Assembly: GCA_910584495.1 (NCBI GenBank)
Contig: CAJUAR010000010.1
Coordinates: 1-53,984 of the forward strand
Direction: 5' to 3'
Source of the DNA: an uncultured Muribaculaceae bacterium
GTDB lineage: Bacteria; Bacteroidota; Bacteroidia; Bacteroidales; Muribaculaceae
DNA: 53,984 nt
The notes under the pieces are model-generated. The model saw nothing but the letters and a program-made list of their open reading frames with translations, was not told where the DNA came from and made no database searches. The stretch's first letter is position 1. Each line of letters opens with the position of its first letter. The position numbers and the translations under genes are program-made. Below are positions 33,829 to 43,514 of this stretch, one piece after another.

Positions 33829-34661
33829 CAGCCCGGGAATTGGGGGTATTGGTCGAAATCGGGGTCGCGTTTTTCGAGGAAGGCGCGAGCACCTTCCTGG
33901 GCCTCGTCCATGAGGTAGTACATCAGTGTGGCATCACCGGCAAATTCCATCAGGCCGTGCTGGCCGTCGAGCTCGGCATTGAGGGCACGCTTGATCATGC
34001 GTATTGCAAAGGGGCTGCGTTTCATAATGGTTCGGCACCAGTCGATGGTCTCGGCTTCGAGCTGTTCGAGTGGCACAACCTTGTTGACCATGCCCATTTC
34101 CAATGCTTCCTGAGCTGTGTAGAGACGGCAGAGGTACCAAATTTCGCGTGCTTTCTTCTGTCCTACGCAGCGGGCGAGGTAGCTCGAACCGAAGCCGGCA
34201 TCGAAGCTGCCGACCTTGGGGCCGGTCTGGCCGAACTTGGCATTCTCGGAGGCTATGGTGAGGTCGCAGATCACCTGCAGCACGTTGCCGCCGCCCACAG
34301 CATAGCCGTTGACCATGGCAATGACAGGCTTGACGATGGAGCGTATTGCTTTGTGGAGGTCGAGCACATTGAGGCGCGGCGTGCCGTCGCTGTCGCGGTA
34401 GCCGCCATGGGTCTTGTAGTTCTGGTCGCCTCCGGAGCAGAATGCCTTGTCGCCCATGCCGGTGAGGACCACCACGCGCACTTCGGCATGGTCGCGGCAG
34501 TAGTCCATGGCTTCGAGCATTTCCTTGTTTGTCTGGGGACGGAAGGCGTTGTACACCTCGGGGCGGTTGATGGTGATTTTTGCTATACCTTCGAAAAATT
34601 CAAAACGTATGTCGGTATATTCCTTGATGGTTTTCCAAACCACAGTATTCTGTTGTTCCAT
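33828..34661 (-). CDS. menB: 1,4-Dihydroxy-2-naphthoyl-CoA synthase
   Basis: A 277-residue crotonase-family enzyme that closes the naphthoquinone ring. Oxyanion-hole and active-site segments include SGGDQNYKTHGGYRD, VGGGNVLQVICDLTIA and GPKVGSFDAGFGSSYL. The start MEQQNTVVWK gives the family length; a frame reaching 34703 would add 14 atypical residues. It overlaps the menC start by 1 bp. Confidence 0.95.
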   Translation of the reverse strand: MEQQNTVVWKTIKEYTDIRFEFFEGIAKITINRPEVYNAFRPQTNKEMLEAMDYCRDHAEVRVVVLTGMGDKAFCSGGDQNYKTHGGYRDSDGTPRLNVLDLHKAIRSIVKPVIAMVNGYAVGGGNVLQVICDLTIASENAKFGQTGPKVGSFDAGFGSSYLARCVGQKKAREIWYLCRLYTAQEALEMGMVNKVVPLEQLEAETIDWCRTIMKRSPFAIRMIKRALNAELDGQHGLMEFAGDATLMYYLMDEAQEGARAFLEKRDPDFDQYPQFPG

Positions 34662-34719
34662 ATCAAAATCAAAGTTATTTGTTATGCAAATTTCATGTTT
34701 CATACTGCCCGATTGACTT

Positions 34720-35703
34720 TTATGGTCTGGGGCGCGGAATCAGGCGGGAGATTCTTCGTGCGGCACGGCTGAGAATACCCCTGTGATGACTTGTGTTATT
34801 ATGTTTATTGCCCATATTAGCAGAAGTGTCGATGTTGAATTCCCGTGCATAGGACTCGACTTCAGTTTGTTCGTCGGGTGTTGAGGAGCAGCGGAGCATT
34901 GACAGAACAATGGCTTTTGAAGCTTGGCGCAATCCATCGACTATTTCCGGTCTTTGTGAGAATTCTTCCATCAGCGACCGTCGCATCTCTAAGGACATCT
35001 TCAGCCTCCGGTATTCTCCTGCTGTGCTCCATATAGCCCCCTCCACCTTGCGGTAGACACCCATAGGGCGAGGGAAATAATGAATCGACCCTTTCGCGGC
35101 ATAGAGCATGTGGATAGCATAATCAGGCGAACGGTGTTGCATTATCCATGCTGGAAGATGGTCGAGGTCGACAAGAGCCCTTCGGTACATGACCGATAGG
35201 TTGGTAATATAGTTGCTGCGGCTCAGCGATTCGACCGTGTACCGGGACGTGTGTTGTCCGTTGCTGAGAGTCTTTTCTCCTGTAGATTCGTAGTAATTGA
35301 CCACGCGGTGGAATGAGAGAGCGCATTGAGGGTGACTTTCCATATAGGAGACCTGCCTTGCAAGTTTGCGGCGGCTGCACCAATAGTCGTCGGCATCGCA
35401 AAGAGCCATGTACTTGCCGCGGGCCAGACGGAAGCCTTTCAGATAATTGCCTTGCGAGCCGAGATTTGTTTCGTTGTGGATGTACCTTATCTGGGGATAG
35501 GACTGCGACAGGCGTCTGACAATCTCTCCCGTTGAATCGGTTGAACAATCGTCCATGACGAGCAGTTCCACATCGAAGCGAACTTTCTGCCTGACCACAC
35601 CTGCGATAGCCTCGGCTATATATTTCTCTGCATTATAGGCCACCATTATGACGCTCACCATAGGAGCGGCCGACCGGCCGTTATTTGTCTCTGTTTGTTC
35701 CAT
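34720..35703 (-). CDS. Family 2 glycosyltransferase inside the men cluster
   Basis: A 327-residue cytoplasmic GT-A enzyme. VSVIMVAYNAEKYIAEAI begins the fold, LLVMDDCSTDST binds the nucleotide sugar and ALCDADDYW is the DxD metal site. The C-terminal 90 residues are variable and basic. It is not a menaquinone enzyme, yet its start overlaps menD by 23 bp and menB starts 58 bp later, so it is cotranscribed with both. The sugar and acceptor are unknown, probably a surface glycan. Confidence 0.85.
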   Translation of the reverse strand: MEQTETNNGRSAAPMVSVIMVAYNAEKYIAEAIAGVVRQKVRFDVELLVMDDCSTDSTGEIVRRLSQSYPQIRYIHNETNLGSQGNYLKGFRLARGKYMALCDADDYWCSRRKLARQVSYMESHPQCALSFHRVVNYYESTGEKTLSNGQHTSRYTVESLSRSNYITNLSVMYRRALVDLDHLPAWIMQHRSPDYAIHMLYAAKGSIHYFPRPMGVYRKVEGAIWSTAGEYRRLKMSLEMRRSLMEEFSQRPEIVDGLRQASKAIVLSMLRCSSTPDEQTEVESYAREFNIDTSANMGNKHNNTSHHRGILSRAARRISRLIPRPRP

Positions 35704-37237
35704 CCGAAATTAGCGATACTCTAAAATGAAAAATTGAGGGGCGGGGGGATGAGAGGAAGGCAGGAATGTTGTCGGTGAAGTAGTCGAAGCCGTAGGCTTG
35801 GGCGAGGTCGCGGAGAGGAAGACACCGGGGCATGGTAAAGAGGAACTCGAGCTCGGGCAAATGTCGTGTGGTGTCGATTTGGCGGAATATATTGCCGCCG
35901 TCATTGTCGATGACCACCATGCGGAAAGTGGACGGTATGCCCCTGAGAGAGAGGGCGGAGATGTCGTAGGCCGCACTCATGTCGCCGGTTATCAACATGA
36001 CGGGTCGTTCCGACACCATTGCCGAGCCTATGGCCGTTGAAGTGGAGCCTTCGATGCCGCTCACTCCGCGATTACACTCTATGCGCACACCCGGAGACCA
36101 TGCCACACGCTGGGCTGTGCGGATTGATGTGCCGTTGCTGATGTGGATGGTGCCTTGGGTGAAGGCCGAGGCCAGTTCGTTGAAAAATTTATGTTCGGTA
36201 GTGGAATTTACTGCCGGATTCTTCGGCCACAATGCTTTGTAGTCGCAGATGGACAGAGTGGGTTCAAGGGCCTGGAGCGCCGTCGCAACAGGCATGTCGA
36301 GTGTGGCTTCGAGATGACCGAAAGTATCGACAAGACCGTCGTCGGGCCCTACGGAAATGTGCCTGGCCGGGCAGGTGCGGAGCCATTGTTTGAGTTTGTT
36401 ATCGATCAATGCTCCTCCGAGCGAAATCAGCACATCGGGTTGTGGAGCTGTGCCTTTGGCAAAGAGTTCGTCGAAAAGGGCCGGAGGCAAGGCCCCGGGG
36501 ATGTTGGCCTGCACCTCGGCAAGCAACATCACCGATGGATGAGCCGAAAATTGCCCGATTGCGGAAAGGTCGGACAGGGAAAAACGGTTGTCGCCAACCA
36601 CTACCAATACTTTTCCTTCAGACGACGGTACAGCGGCTGGCTCCGCCGGAGCTGCATGGATGAAATCTATTTTGCGCCAAAGAGGTACTTTGTCGGCAGG
36701 GGCCATGGTGGTGAGGGGAGCATCGAGCTGCACATTGATATGCACCGGGCCTTGCACCGGGCCGAGGGCGCAGTCTAGGGCTTCGTTGACCATGCGGTTG
36801 GCGGCGGCAAGATTGCGGCTGTCTTCTTCGGGACGCAGGTCGACACTGCGGCGCACCACGGAATCAAGGGCGCGGGCCTGACGGATGGTCTGGCCTTCGC
36901 GTTGGTCGACCCACCACCAGGGACGGTCGGCGGTTATGGCAATAAGAGGTATGCGACGATAGAATGCCTCGGCAAGAGCCGGTGCATAATTGAGCGGAGC
37001 TGTGCCCGAAGTGCATACCATGGCCACAGGCTCGTCAAGTGCCAGAGCTATGCCGAGGGCTACGAAAGCCGCCGAACGTTCGTCAATGACAGGATGAAGC
37101 TCGAAACTGCCGCAGCGTGAGAACGCCACGGACAGAGGAGCACAGCGCGAGCCCGACGATACGACGATGTGACGTACGCCGTAAGCTTCGAGCAGTCCTG
37201 CCAGTATTCTCACCGTTTTCTTAGAAATAGTTTCCAT
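35681..37237 (-). CDS. menD: SEPHCHC synthase (thiamine diphosphate dependent)
   Basis: A 518-residue enzyme that joins 2-oxoglutarate to isochorismate. VVSSGSRCAPLSVAF and HPVIDERSAAFVALGIA match the MenD N-terminal domain. TADRPWWWVDQREGQTIRQ is characteristic of MenD, and GDMSAAYDI with VIDNDGGNIFRQ form the cofactor site. The start METISKKTV was chosen three codons inside the open frame. It is first in the cluster behind the promoter at 37276-37307. The isochorismate synthase gene is not in this window. Confidence 0.94.
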   Translation of the reverse strand: METISKKTVRILAGLLEAYGVRHIVVSSGSRCAPLSVAFSRCGSFELHPVIDERSAAFVALGIALALDEPVAMVCTSGTAPLNYAPALAEAFYRRIPLIAITADRPWWWVDQREGQTIRQARALDSVVRRSVDLRPEEDSRNLAAANRMVNEALDCALGPVQGPVHINVQLDAPLTTMAPADKVPLWRKIDFIHAAPAEPAAVPSSEGKVLVVVGDNRFSLSDLSAIGQFSAHPSVMLLAEVQANIPGALPPALFDELFAKGTAPQPDVLISLGGALIDNKLKQWLRTCPARHISVGPDDGLVDTFGHLEATLDMPVATALQALEPTLSICDYKALWPKNPAVNSTTEHKFFNELASAFTQGTIHISNGTSIRTAQRVAWSPGVRIECNRGVSGIEGSTSTAIGSAMVSERPVMLITGDMSAAYDISALSLRGIPSTFRMVVIDNDGGNIFRQIDTTRHLPELEFLFTMPRCLPLRDLAQAYGFDYFTDNIPAFLSSPRPSIFHFRVSLISDGTNRDK

Positions 37238-37275
37238 TATTGCCAAATAGTTCTACCTAAAAGGATGTGGGATAG

Positions 37276-37307
37276 CAAAAGTAATATTTTATTTGTTAAT
37301 TTGCAAA
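37276..37307 (-). promoter_or_regulatory. Bacteroidetes-type promoter for menD
   Basis: On the minus strand, TTTG (37307-37304) and TACTTTTG (37283-37276) lie 20 bp apart, fitting the Bacteroidetes consensus. The -7 element is 38 bp from the menD ATG. It lies in the divergent region shared with the Omp85-type gene. Confidence 0.6.
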
Positions 37308-37318
37308 GCGTTTCAACT

Positions 37319-38506
37319 ATGAGAACAATATTCTTAGTCATCATAATGCTTGTTGCGGGAATCACAAACAGCTTGACAGCAGCTGATTGCGATACAATGA
37401 CTGTTGCCATGCCACAAGCCTCCGGCAGCTCGCCGGACAGCGTGGCGGCTAAAAAAAAGAATCTCATAGGGAAAATATTAGACTATTTCAACGAATCGAA
37501 CAAGCCGAAGAGCAACAAAAAGTTTGATTTCAGCGTCATAGGCGGACCTCACTATTCGAGCGACACCAAATTCGGTATAGGGCTTGTTGCCGCCGGGCTC
37601 TACAGGACGAGTGCCGCCGACACCCTGCTGCCGCCGTCGAATGTTGCGGTCTATGCCGACGGTACCACAAGCCTTTTCTTTATGCTCGGTGTCCGCGGCA
37701 ACCACATTCTTCCCTCCGACCGTGCCAGGCTGCAGTACGATGTATATTTTGCTACTGTCAAGAGCAAATTCTGGGGCATAGGTTATGCCGCCGGGGCTTG
37801 CGATGACAACGAATCGACATATAAATATCTCAACTCTCAGGCTCAGGCCTCGTTTGTGTGGCGATTGGGTCGCAATCTCTACCTGGGGCCGCAGGCAAGT
37901 TTCGACTATGTTAACGGCCGCGATTTTGCCCGTCCCGAACTGCTCGGCGACGAAGCACGCCGCACATTCAACCTTGGCGTGGGCTTTACTCTGCAATATG
38001 ACAGCCGCGACTTCCTCACCAATGCCTCGCATGGTGTCTATGCTCGCATCGACCAGCGTTTCAACCCCGGCTGGCTGTTTAATAAACAAGCATTTGTGCT
38101 CACCGAGCTGCGGTTTTCGTACTACCATCCGCTGTGGAAGTCGGCCACCATGGCCTATCAGCTGCACAGCCGCCTGACATTCGGCGACACACCGTGGGGT
38201 CTGCTGTCGACATTCGGTGGCAGCAACACCATGCGCGGCTACTACGAAGGGCGATATCGCGACAAGTCAGAAATCGACATGTGCCTTGAGCTTCGCCAGC
38301 ATGTGTGGCGGCGAAACGGCATAGCTTTGTGGGTTGGCGGCGGCACGGTATTTCCCAAATTCTCAGCCATCCGCAGCCGCCATCTGTTGCCAAACTATGG
38401 AGTGGGCTATCGCTGGGAATTTAAACGCAAAGTGAATGTGCGTCTCGATCTCGGCTTCGGTCGCGGCGAAACCGGTTTTATTTTCAGCATCAATGAAGCG
38501 TTCTGA
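37319..38506 (+). CDS. Omp85/D15-type surface antigen outer membrane protein
   Basis: A 395-residue protein with a signal peptide (MRTIFLVIIMLVAGITNSLTA). A short linker leads into a beta-barrel of Omp85 surface-antigen type. FTLQYDSRDFLTNASHGVYARI, FGGSNTMRGYYEGRYRDK and the ending GRGETGFIFSINEAF are typical of BamA/TamA-like barrels. No POTRA domains are evident, so it may be a barrel-only protein involved in lipid or protein insertion. Its end overlaps the next gene by 14 bp. Confidence 0.82.
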   Translation: MRTIFLVIIMLVAGITNSLTAADCDTMTVAMPQASGSSPDSVAAKKKNLIGKILDYFNESNKPKSNKKFDFSVIGGPHYSSDTKFGIGLVAAGLYRTSAADTLLPPSNVAVYADGTTSLFFMLGVRGNHILPSDRARLQYDVYFATVKSKFWGIGYAAGACDDNESTYKYLNSQAQASFVWRLGRNLYLGPQASFDYVNGRDFARPELLGDEARRTFNLGVGFTLQYDSRDFLTNASHGVYARIDQRFNPGWLFNKQAFVLTELRFSYYHPLWKSATMAYQLHSRLTFGDTPWGLLSTFGGSNTMRGYYEGRYRDKSEIDMCLELRQHVWRRNGIALWVGGGTVFPKFSAIRSRHLLPNYGVGYRWEFKRKVNVRLDLGFGRGETGFIFSINEAF

Positions 38507-40163
38507 CAGCATATTATTATCCGTTCTGCTTTGGCTGCTGCCCGTGGTGCTCCTGATTCCCAACGTGGCTCTCGACATCACCGAGTGTTATACGCCGGCA
38601 GAGAAAGTCTGCAACATATTGCTGCCGGCAGCGGCGTGGCTGGCTTTGAGCGCAGCATTCAGGCGAGGAGGCCTGGCGGCTCTTGCTGCTATACCCGTGA
38701 TGGTGCTGTGCGCCTTTCAGATTGTGCTTTTCTTCCTCTACGGTCAGTCCATCATAGCCGTAGACATGTTTCTCAACGTTGTGACAACCAATGTGGGAGA
38801 AGTTTCCGAGCTGCTGCGAAATCTTGTAATGGCAATTTCAACAGTGCTCGTCATCTATCTGCCGCCTATTGTCATTGGTGTCTTAGCTGTAATCAAGAAA
38901 ACTCAACTGCCACGGCAGGGACGGCGTGCGGCTCTGATTGTTGCCGGGGCTTTGGCCGTTTCCGGCGGTATATGCGCGGCAACAGTCGAAAACTATACGC
39001 CCGGGCGCACGCTTTTCCCGGTAAATGTAATTTCTAATATTGCCGAGGCTGTGCACCGCACCGAAATGAGCAAGGCATATTTCGAAACATCGAAGGACTT
39101 CGCCTTTGGAGCAAGGACTGCGGCCCCAGACAGCAATGCGGTATATGTGCTGGTTATAGGCGAAACAGCGCGTGCCGACAACTGGCAGCTCAACGGCTAC
39201 GGACGGCCCTCCAATCCCCGTTTGTCGAAACGACAGGGGCTCATTTCGTTCGGCAAAGTGCTGAGCGAAAGCAATACCACCCACAAAAGCGTTCCGCTAC
39301 TTCTCTCCCACCTTGGCAGCGCGGAATTCGGCGATTCGATTTATTCTGTGAAAAGCATCATTACGGCCTTTGGCGAAGCCGGCTATGCCACGGCATGGCT
39401 TTCGAACCAGCACCGCAACGGTTCGCTCATCGATTTCTTCGGAGATGAGGCCGACGAGCATCATTTTTTGGCTGATGACGGCTGCGAGCACTTAGATATG
39501 GAGCTTGTGGGGCCGCTGGCCGAAATACTGAACCGCAACAGCGGTCGACCTTTGTTCGTTGTTCTTCACACTTATGGCAGCCATTTTAACTACAAATCCC
39601 GCTACCCCGAAGAGTATGAGTTTTTTACTCCCGACAATTCGACCATAGCCAGTGCCGACAACCGCATCGGTCTGATCAATGCCTACGACAATACGGTAGC
39701 TTATGTCGATGCAGTTCTCGACAGCGTGATGACTACCATCGAGAAAACGCATCGGCCTGCCGCCGTGCTCTATGTGGCCGACCATGGCGAGGACATATTC
39801 GATGACGAACGACACCGTTTTCTCCACGCCTCTCCCACTCCCACCTACTGGCAGCTCCATGTGCCCATGGTGCTGTGGATGTCGGAACCTATGCTTGCAA
39901 AGCAACAACAGGCATTTGACACCGCCATGTCGCACAGAAACAGCGATATATCCTCGAGCCACACCACTTTTCACACTCTTATGCATCTCGCCGGCATAGA
40001 AGCCGCTGTCTGCGACACTACGGCATCGATTGCCTCGTCGGCCTATTTGCCTTGCCGCCCTTGTTTTCTCAACGACTACAACGAGGCCGTAGACTTGCGG
40101 ACGGCCGGTATGACAGCCGGAGATTTTGAACAGCTTGCCCTCCGCGGGATGCGTGCAAACTGA
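38493..40163 (+). CDS. EptA-like phosphoethanolamine transferase (sulfatase fold)
   Basis: A 556-residue inner-membrane enzyme. Five N-terminal membrane helices (to about residue 170) precede a periplasmic hydrolase-type domain. The active site contains LVIGETARADNWQLNGYGR, SESNTTHKSVPLLL with the likely nucleophile Thr, and YVADHGEDIFDDERHRFLHA for metal binding. It is likely to add phosphoethanolamine to lipid A or glycans, and its place before lpxD, lpxC/fabZ and lpxA supports lipid A. The start MKRSDSILL was chosen just before the end of the previous gene. The exact substrate is inferred. Confidence 0.85.
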   Translation: MKRSDSILLSVLLWLLPVVLLIPNVALDITECYTPAEKVCNILLPAAAWLALSAAFRRGGLAALAAIPVMVLCAFQIVLFFLYGQSIIAVDMFLNVVTTNVGEVSELLRNLVMAISTVLVIYLPPIVIGVLAVIKKTQLPRQGRRAALIVAGALAVSGGICAATVENYTPGRTLFPVNVISNIAEAVHRTEMSKAYFETSKDFAFGARTAAPDSNAVYVLVIGETARADNWQLNGYGRPSNPRLSKRQGLISFGKVLSESNTTHKSVPLLLSHLGSAEFGDSIYSVKSIITAFGEAGYATAWLSNQHRNGSLIDFFGDEADEHHFLADDGCEHLDMELVGPLAEILNRNSGRPLFVVLHTYGSHFNYKSRYPEEYEFFTPDNSTIASADNRIGLINAYDNTVAYVDAVLDSVMTTIEKTHRPAAVLYVADHGEDIFDDERHRFLHASPTPTYWQLHVPMVLWMSEPMLAKQQQAFDTAMSHRNSDISSSHTTFHTLMHLAGIEAAVCDTTASIASSAYLPCRPCFLNDYNEAVDLRTAGMTAGDFEQLALRGMRAN

Positions 40164-40164
40164 C

Positions 40165-40197
40165 AGACGAAAAACGTCTTGCGTGGCCGAATCGGCC
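40165..40197 (+). terminator. Two short hairpins after the EptA-like gene, possible weak terminator
   Basis: AGACG/CGTCT (40165-40179) and GGCCG/CGGCC (40185-40197) can form two hairpins right after the stop. Only a weak T run follows (TTCT), so termination is uncertain. Confidence 0.3.
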
Positions 40198-40225
40198 TTC
40201 TAAAACGCGCAAAACGAGCGATAAA

Positions 40226-40257
40226 ATTGGAAATATCAATTATTTTAGATAATTTTG
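40226..40257 (+). promoter_or_regulatory. Bacteroidetes-type promoter for lpxD
   Basis: TAATTTTG (40250-40257) fits the -7 consensus, with an ATTG at 40226-40229 as a weaker upstream element 20 bp away. The lpxD ATG follows 42 bp later. Confidence 0.5.
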
Positions 40258-40299
40258 CAGTCGAATATGGCGCGACTTGCGCCACAGCAACCCTAAGAA

Positions 40300-41328
40300 A
40301 TGCAATTTACAGCTCAGATAATAGCATCACACTTGGGCGGAGAGGTCGTAGGGCCGGCCGACGTAACAGTCAGCAACTTTGCCAAGATTGATGATGCGGG
40401 CCCCGGAACCATCACTTTCCTGGCCAATCCCAAATATACGCATTTCATCTACACCACCAAAGCCTCGGTGGTGCTGGTGAAACGTGACTTTGTGCCCGAG
40501 CATCCCGTTTCGGCCACGCTCATCAAAGTCGACGACCCCTATGGCTGCCTGGCAGCATTGTTGTCGCTGGCGGCACAGGCCATACAGCCAAGGCCCATAG
40601 GAATAGAGCAGCCATGCCACATTGCCGAAGGTGTCGAAATAGCCGATGACTGCTATATCGGCGCTTTTGCATATATAGGCGATGGTGCCAAGATTGGCAA
40701 AGGTGTCAAAATATATCCACAGGCCTATGTCGGTCCCGGCGTTACCATTGGCGACGGCACAACGGTATATGCCGGTGCAAAAATATACTATAACTGCCGC
40801 ATAGGTCAGCGCTGCATCATCCATTCCGGGGCTGTGATCGGTGCCGACGGCTTTGGTTTTGCCCCCGACGCGCAGGGTGTCTATCACAAAATCGAACAAT
40901 TGGGTATTGTTGAAATTGAAGACGATGTCGAAATCGGAGCGAACACTACTATAGACCGCTCGGTGATGGAAACTACTCGCATTGAACGAGGAGTGAAACT
41001 CGACAACCTTATCCAGATAGCCCACAACTGCGTGGTGGGCCACGATACAGTGATGGCCGCTCAGGCCGGTGTGGCCGGCTCGTCGAGAGTGGGAGCCCAC
41101 TGCATGGTGGGCGGACAGGTGGGCATTGCCGGACATATCACTGTTGGCGACGGCACCGAGATAGGAGCGCAGAGCGGTCTGCCAAAAAGCGTCGAGCCCA
41201 AGAGCCGCATCATGGGTTCGCCTGCCGTTCCTTTTGGAGAATATGCCCGCACGCTTGCTGCTTTCAAACAACTGCCCGATGTCCTGCGACGCCTCGATAA
41301 ACTTGAAAATAATACAACAAAATCATAG
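40300..41328 (+). CDS. lpxD: UDP-3-O-(3-hydroxyacyl)glucosamine N-acyltransferase
   Basis: A 342-residue enzyme of lipid A synthesis that adds the second acyl chain to UDP-glucosamine. The N-terminal domain (QIIASHLGGEVVG) is followed by a left-handed beta helix of hexapeptide repeats, with the catalytic His in IAHNCVVG. The ending (FKQLPDVLRRLDKLE) is a helical tail. It is followed 15 bp later by the lpxC/fabZ fusion, forming the lipid A operon. Confidence 0.95.
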   Translation: MQFTAQIIASHLGGEVVGPADVTVSNFAKIDDAGPGTITFLANPKYTHFIYTTKASVVLVKRDFVPEHPVSATLIKVDDPYGCLAALLSLAAQAIQPRPIGIEQPCHIAEGVEIADDCYIGAFAYIGDGAKIGKGVKIYPQAYVGPGVTIGDGTTVYAGAKIYYNCRIGQRCIIHSGAVIGADGFGFAPDAQGVYHKIEQLGIVEIEDDVEIGANTTIDRSVMETTRIERGVKLDNLIQIAHNCVVGHDTVMAAQAGVAGSSRVGAHCMVGGQVGIAGHITVGDGTEIGAQSGLPKSVEPKSRIMGSPAVPFGEYARTLAAFKQLPDVLRRLDKLENNTTKS

Positions 41329-41343
41329 AGCAAAACATTTGCC

Positions 41344-42726
41344 ATGAAACAGCTTACACTCAAAGGTGAATTTACTGTGGAAGGTAAAGGACTCCACACC
41401 GGGGCCCATATCAAAGCCACATTTCTGCCTGCACCCGACAACCACGGATACAAAATACAACGCACCGACGTAGAAGGCGAGCCCATTATCGACGCTCTTG
41501 CCGAAAACGTAGTGGCCACACAGCGTGGCACAGTAATTGGCAAAGGTAGTGTGACCATCAGCACCATAGAGCACGCCATGGCGGCTCTCTATGCCTGCGG
41601 TGTCGACAACTGCCTCATTCGCCTCGACGGCCCGGAAATCCCTATCCTCGACGGCAGTGCCAAACCATTTTTTGAAGCAATCATGGCCGTTGGTCTCCAA
41701 GAGCAGACTCTCGACAAAGAATACTACTACATCAAGCACAAAGTGGAAGTGTGCAACGCCGAGACGGGCTCTAAGCTGATGGTGCTCCCCGACGACGAAT
41801 TCAGCCTCGATGTGAAAGTGAATTTCGACTCGTCGGTGCTTGCAAACCAGTATGCCACCCTCGACCACATCGATGATTTCGGTCAGGAAATTGCATGGAG
41901 CCGCACTTTTGTTTTTGTTCGCGATATTGAGCAGTTGCTCCATGCAGGCCTTATCAAAGGCGGCGACCTGGACAATGCCATCGTAATTTACGAAAACCCC
42001 AAGAGCCAGGCCGAGCTCGACAAGCTGGCCGATATGATGGGTGTCCCTCACCACAACGCTACCGACTACGGCTATCTCAACACCGTGCCTCTCCATGCAC
42101 CCAACGAACCGGCACGCCACAAGCTGCTGGACCTCATAGGCGACATAGCCCTCATCGGCCGTCCGCTCAAAGGACGTATCATTGCCACACGTCCGGGGCA
42201 CAACATCAACACACAGCTTGCAAAGACTATACGCGCCGACATCAAGCATCTCGACGTGCAGGCTCCGCCCTACAACCCCAATAAGGAGCCTCTGATGGAC
42301 AACATCACCATCCGTCATCATTTGCCGCACCGCTATCCCATGTTGCTTGTCGACAAAATCATCGACAAGACCGACAATTATATTGTGGGTGTGAAGAACG
42401 TCACCACCAACGAACCATTCTTCCAGGGACATTTCCCGCAAGAGCCCGTCATGCCCGGCGTGCTCCTTGTCGAAGCCATGGCTCAGACAGGCGGTCTGCT
42501 TGTCCTTGGGGCGGTGGAAGAACCGGAAAGATATTCGACCTACTTCATGAAGATTGACAATGTGAAGTTCCGTCAGAAAGTGGTGCCGGGCGACACACTG
42601 ATTTTCCATGTTTCCTTCATGACCCCCATGCGCCGTGGAATGGCAGTGATGAAAGGACGCGCCTTTGTCGGCGAAAAAGTGGTGTGCGAATGTGAATTCA
42701 TGGCTCAGATAATCAAAAACAAATAA
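41344..42726 (+). CDS. lpxC/fabZ: Bifunctional UDP-3-O-acyl-GlcNAc deacetylase / 3-hydroxyacyl-ACP dehydratase (fused LpxC-FabZ)
   Basis: A 460-residue fusion typical of Bacteroidetes. Residues 1 to about 310 are LpxC: KGLHTGAH, ISTIEHAMAALYACGVD (zinc His) and RHKLLDLIGDIALIG (zinc His and Asp). The remainder is FabZ: HHLPHRYPMLLVDKI, GHFPQEPVMPGVLLVEAMAQ with catalytic His and Glu. One arm removes an acetyl group in lipid A synthesis; the other dehydrates hydroxyacyl-ACP in fatty acid elongation, so the two pathways share one polypeptide. Its stop overlaps lpxA by 1 bp. Confidence 0.97.
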   Translation: MKQLTLKGEFTVEGKGLHTGAHIKATFLPAPDNHGYKIQRTDVEGEPIIDALAENVVATQRGTVIGKGSVTISTIEHAMAALYACGVDNCLIRLDGPEIPILDGSAKPFFEAIMAVGLQEQTLDKEYYYIKHKVEVCNAETGSKLMVLPDDEFSLDVKVNFDSSVLANQYATLDHIDDFGQEIAWSRTFVFVRDIEQLLHAGLIKGGDLDNAIVIYENPKSQAELDKLADMMGVPHHNATDYGYLNTVPLHAPNEPARHKLLDLIGDIALIGRPLKGRIIATRPGHNINTQLAKTIRADIKHLDVQAPPYNPNKEPLMDNITIRHHLPHRYPMLLVDKIIDKTDNYIVGVKNVTTNEPFFQGHFPQEPVMPGVLLVEAMAQTGGLLVLGAVEEPERYSTYFMKIDNVKFRQKVVPGDTLIFHVSFMTPMRRGMAVMKGRAFVGEKVVCECEFMAQIIKNK

Positions 42727-43505
42727 TGGATCAACCGAAATTCATTCACCCCGAGGCTCAGATTGCCGAAAATGTGAGCATCGGTCCTTTCAGCTACATT
42801 GACAAAAATGTGGTGATAGGCCCCGGTTGCCGCATTGCAAACAATGTGACTATTTATAGCGGTGCACGTATTGGTGCAAATGTCAACATATTTCCCGGTG
42901 CTGTGATCAGTGCCATTCCTCAGGACCTCAAGTTTCGCGGCGAGGAAACAACGGCCGAAATCGGTGACGGAACAACGCTGCGCGAATGTTCCACCGTAAA
43001 CCGTGGCACGGCCGCAAAGGGCAAAACCGTGGTGGGCAAAAACTGCCTCATCATGGCCTACAGCCATGTGGCTCACGACTGCCGTGTAGGCAATAATGTG
43101 ATTATCAGCAATGCCAGCCAGCTTGCCGGCGAAGTGGAAGTCGACGATTTTGCCATTATTGGCGGCGGCAGTCTCATCCACCAGTTCTGCCATCTGGGGG
43201 CGCACATCATGCTTCAGGGCGGTGCCTTGGTGAACAAGGACATTCCGCCATTTGTCAAGGCTGCCCGCGAACCAATCAGCTATACCGGTGTCAACACTGT
43301 GGGGCTGCGTCGACGCGGCTATTCGTCGGAAGCCATTGCCCAGATTCAGGAAATCTACACCGTGCTCTATGGCAGTGGCAAACTGGTGTCGGAAGCTCTC
43401 GACATTATTGAGAAAACCTTCCCTGCCACTCCCGAGCGCGATGCTATAGTGAACTTCGTGCGTTCTTCGGAACGAGGCATTCTGCGAGGCTACACAGGCA
43501 ACTGA
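42726..43505 (+). CDS. lpxA: UDP-N-acetylglucosamine acyltransferase
   Basis: A 259-residue enzyme that starts lipid A synthesis. Hexapeptide repeats begin at IHPEAQIAENVSIGPF, the catalytic His is in AYSHVAHDCRVGNN, and the C-terminal helical domain has TGVNTVGLRRRGYSSEAI. It overlaps the lpxC/fabZ stop by 1 bp (TAATG). Its length is normal. Confidence 0.96.
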   Translation: MDQPKFIHPEAQIAENVSIGPFSYIDKNVVIGPGCRIANNVTIYSGARIGANVNIFPGAVISAIPQDLKFRGEETTAEIGDGTTLRECSTVNRGTAAKGKTVVGKNCLIMAYSHVAHDCRVGNNVIISNASQLAGEVEVDDFAIIGGGSLIHQFCHLGAHIMLQGGALVNKDIPPFVKAAREPISYTGVNTVGLRRRGYSSEAIAQIQEIYTVLYGSGKLVSEALDIIEKTFPATPERDAIVNFVRSSERGILRGYTGN

Positions 43506-43514
43506 CAACTTTTT

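Noticed and set aside
41323..42609. Long open frame on the minus strand opposite lpxC/fabZ
   Set aside because: The plus strand clearly encodes LpxC-FabZ with all active-site motifs; the antisense frame has none.
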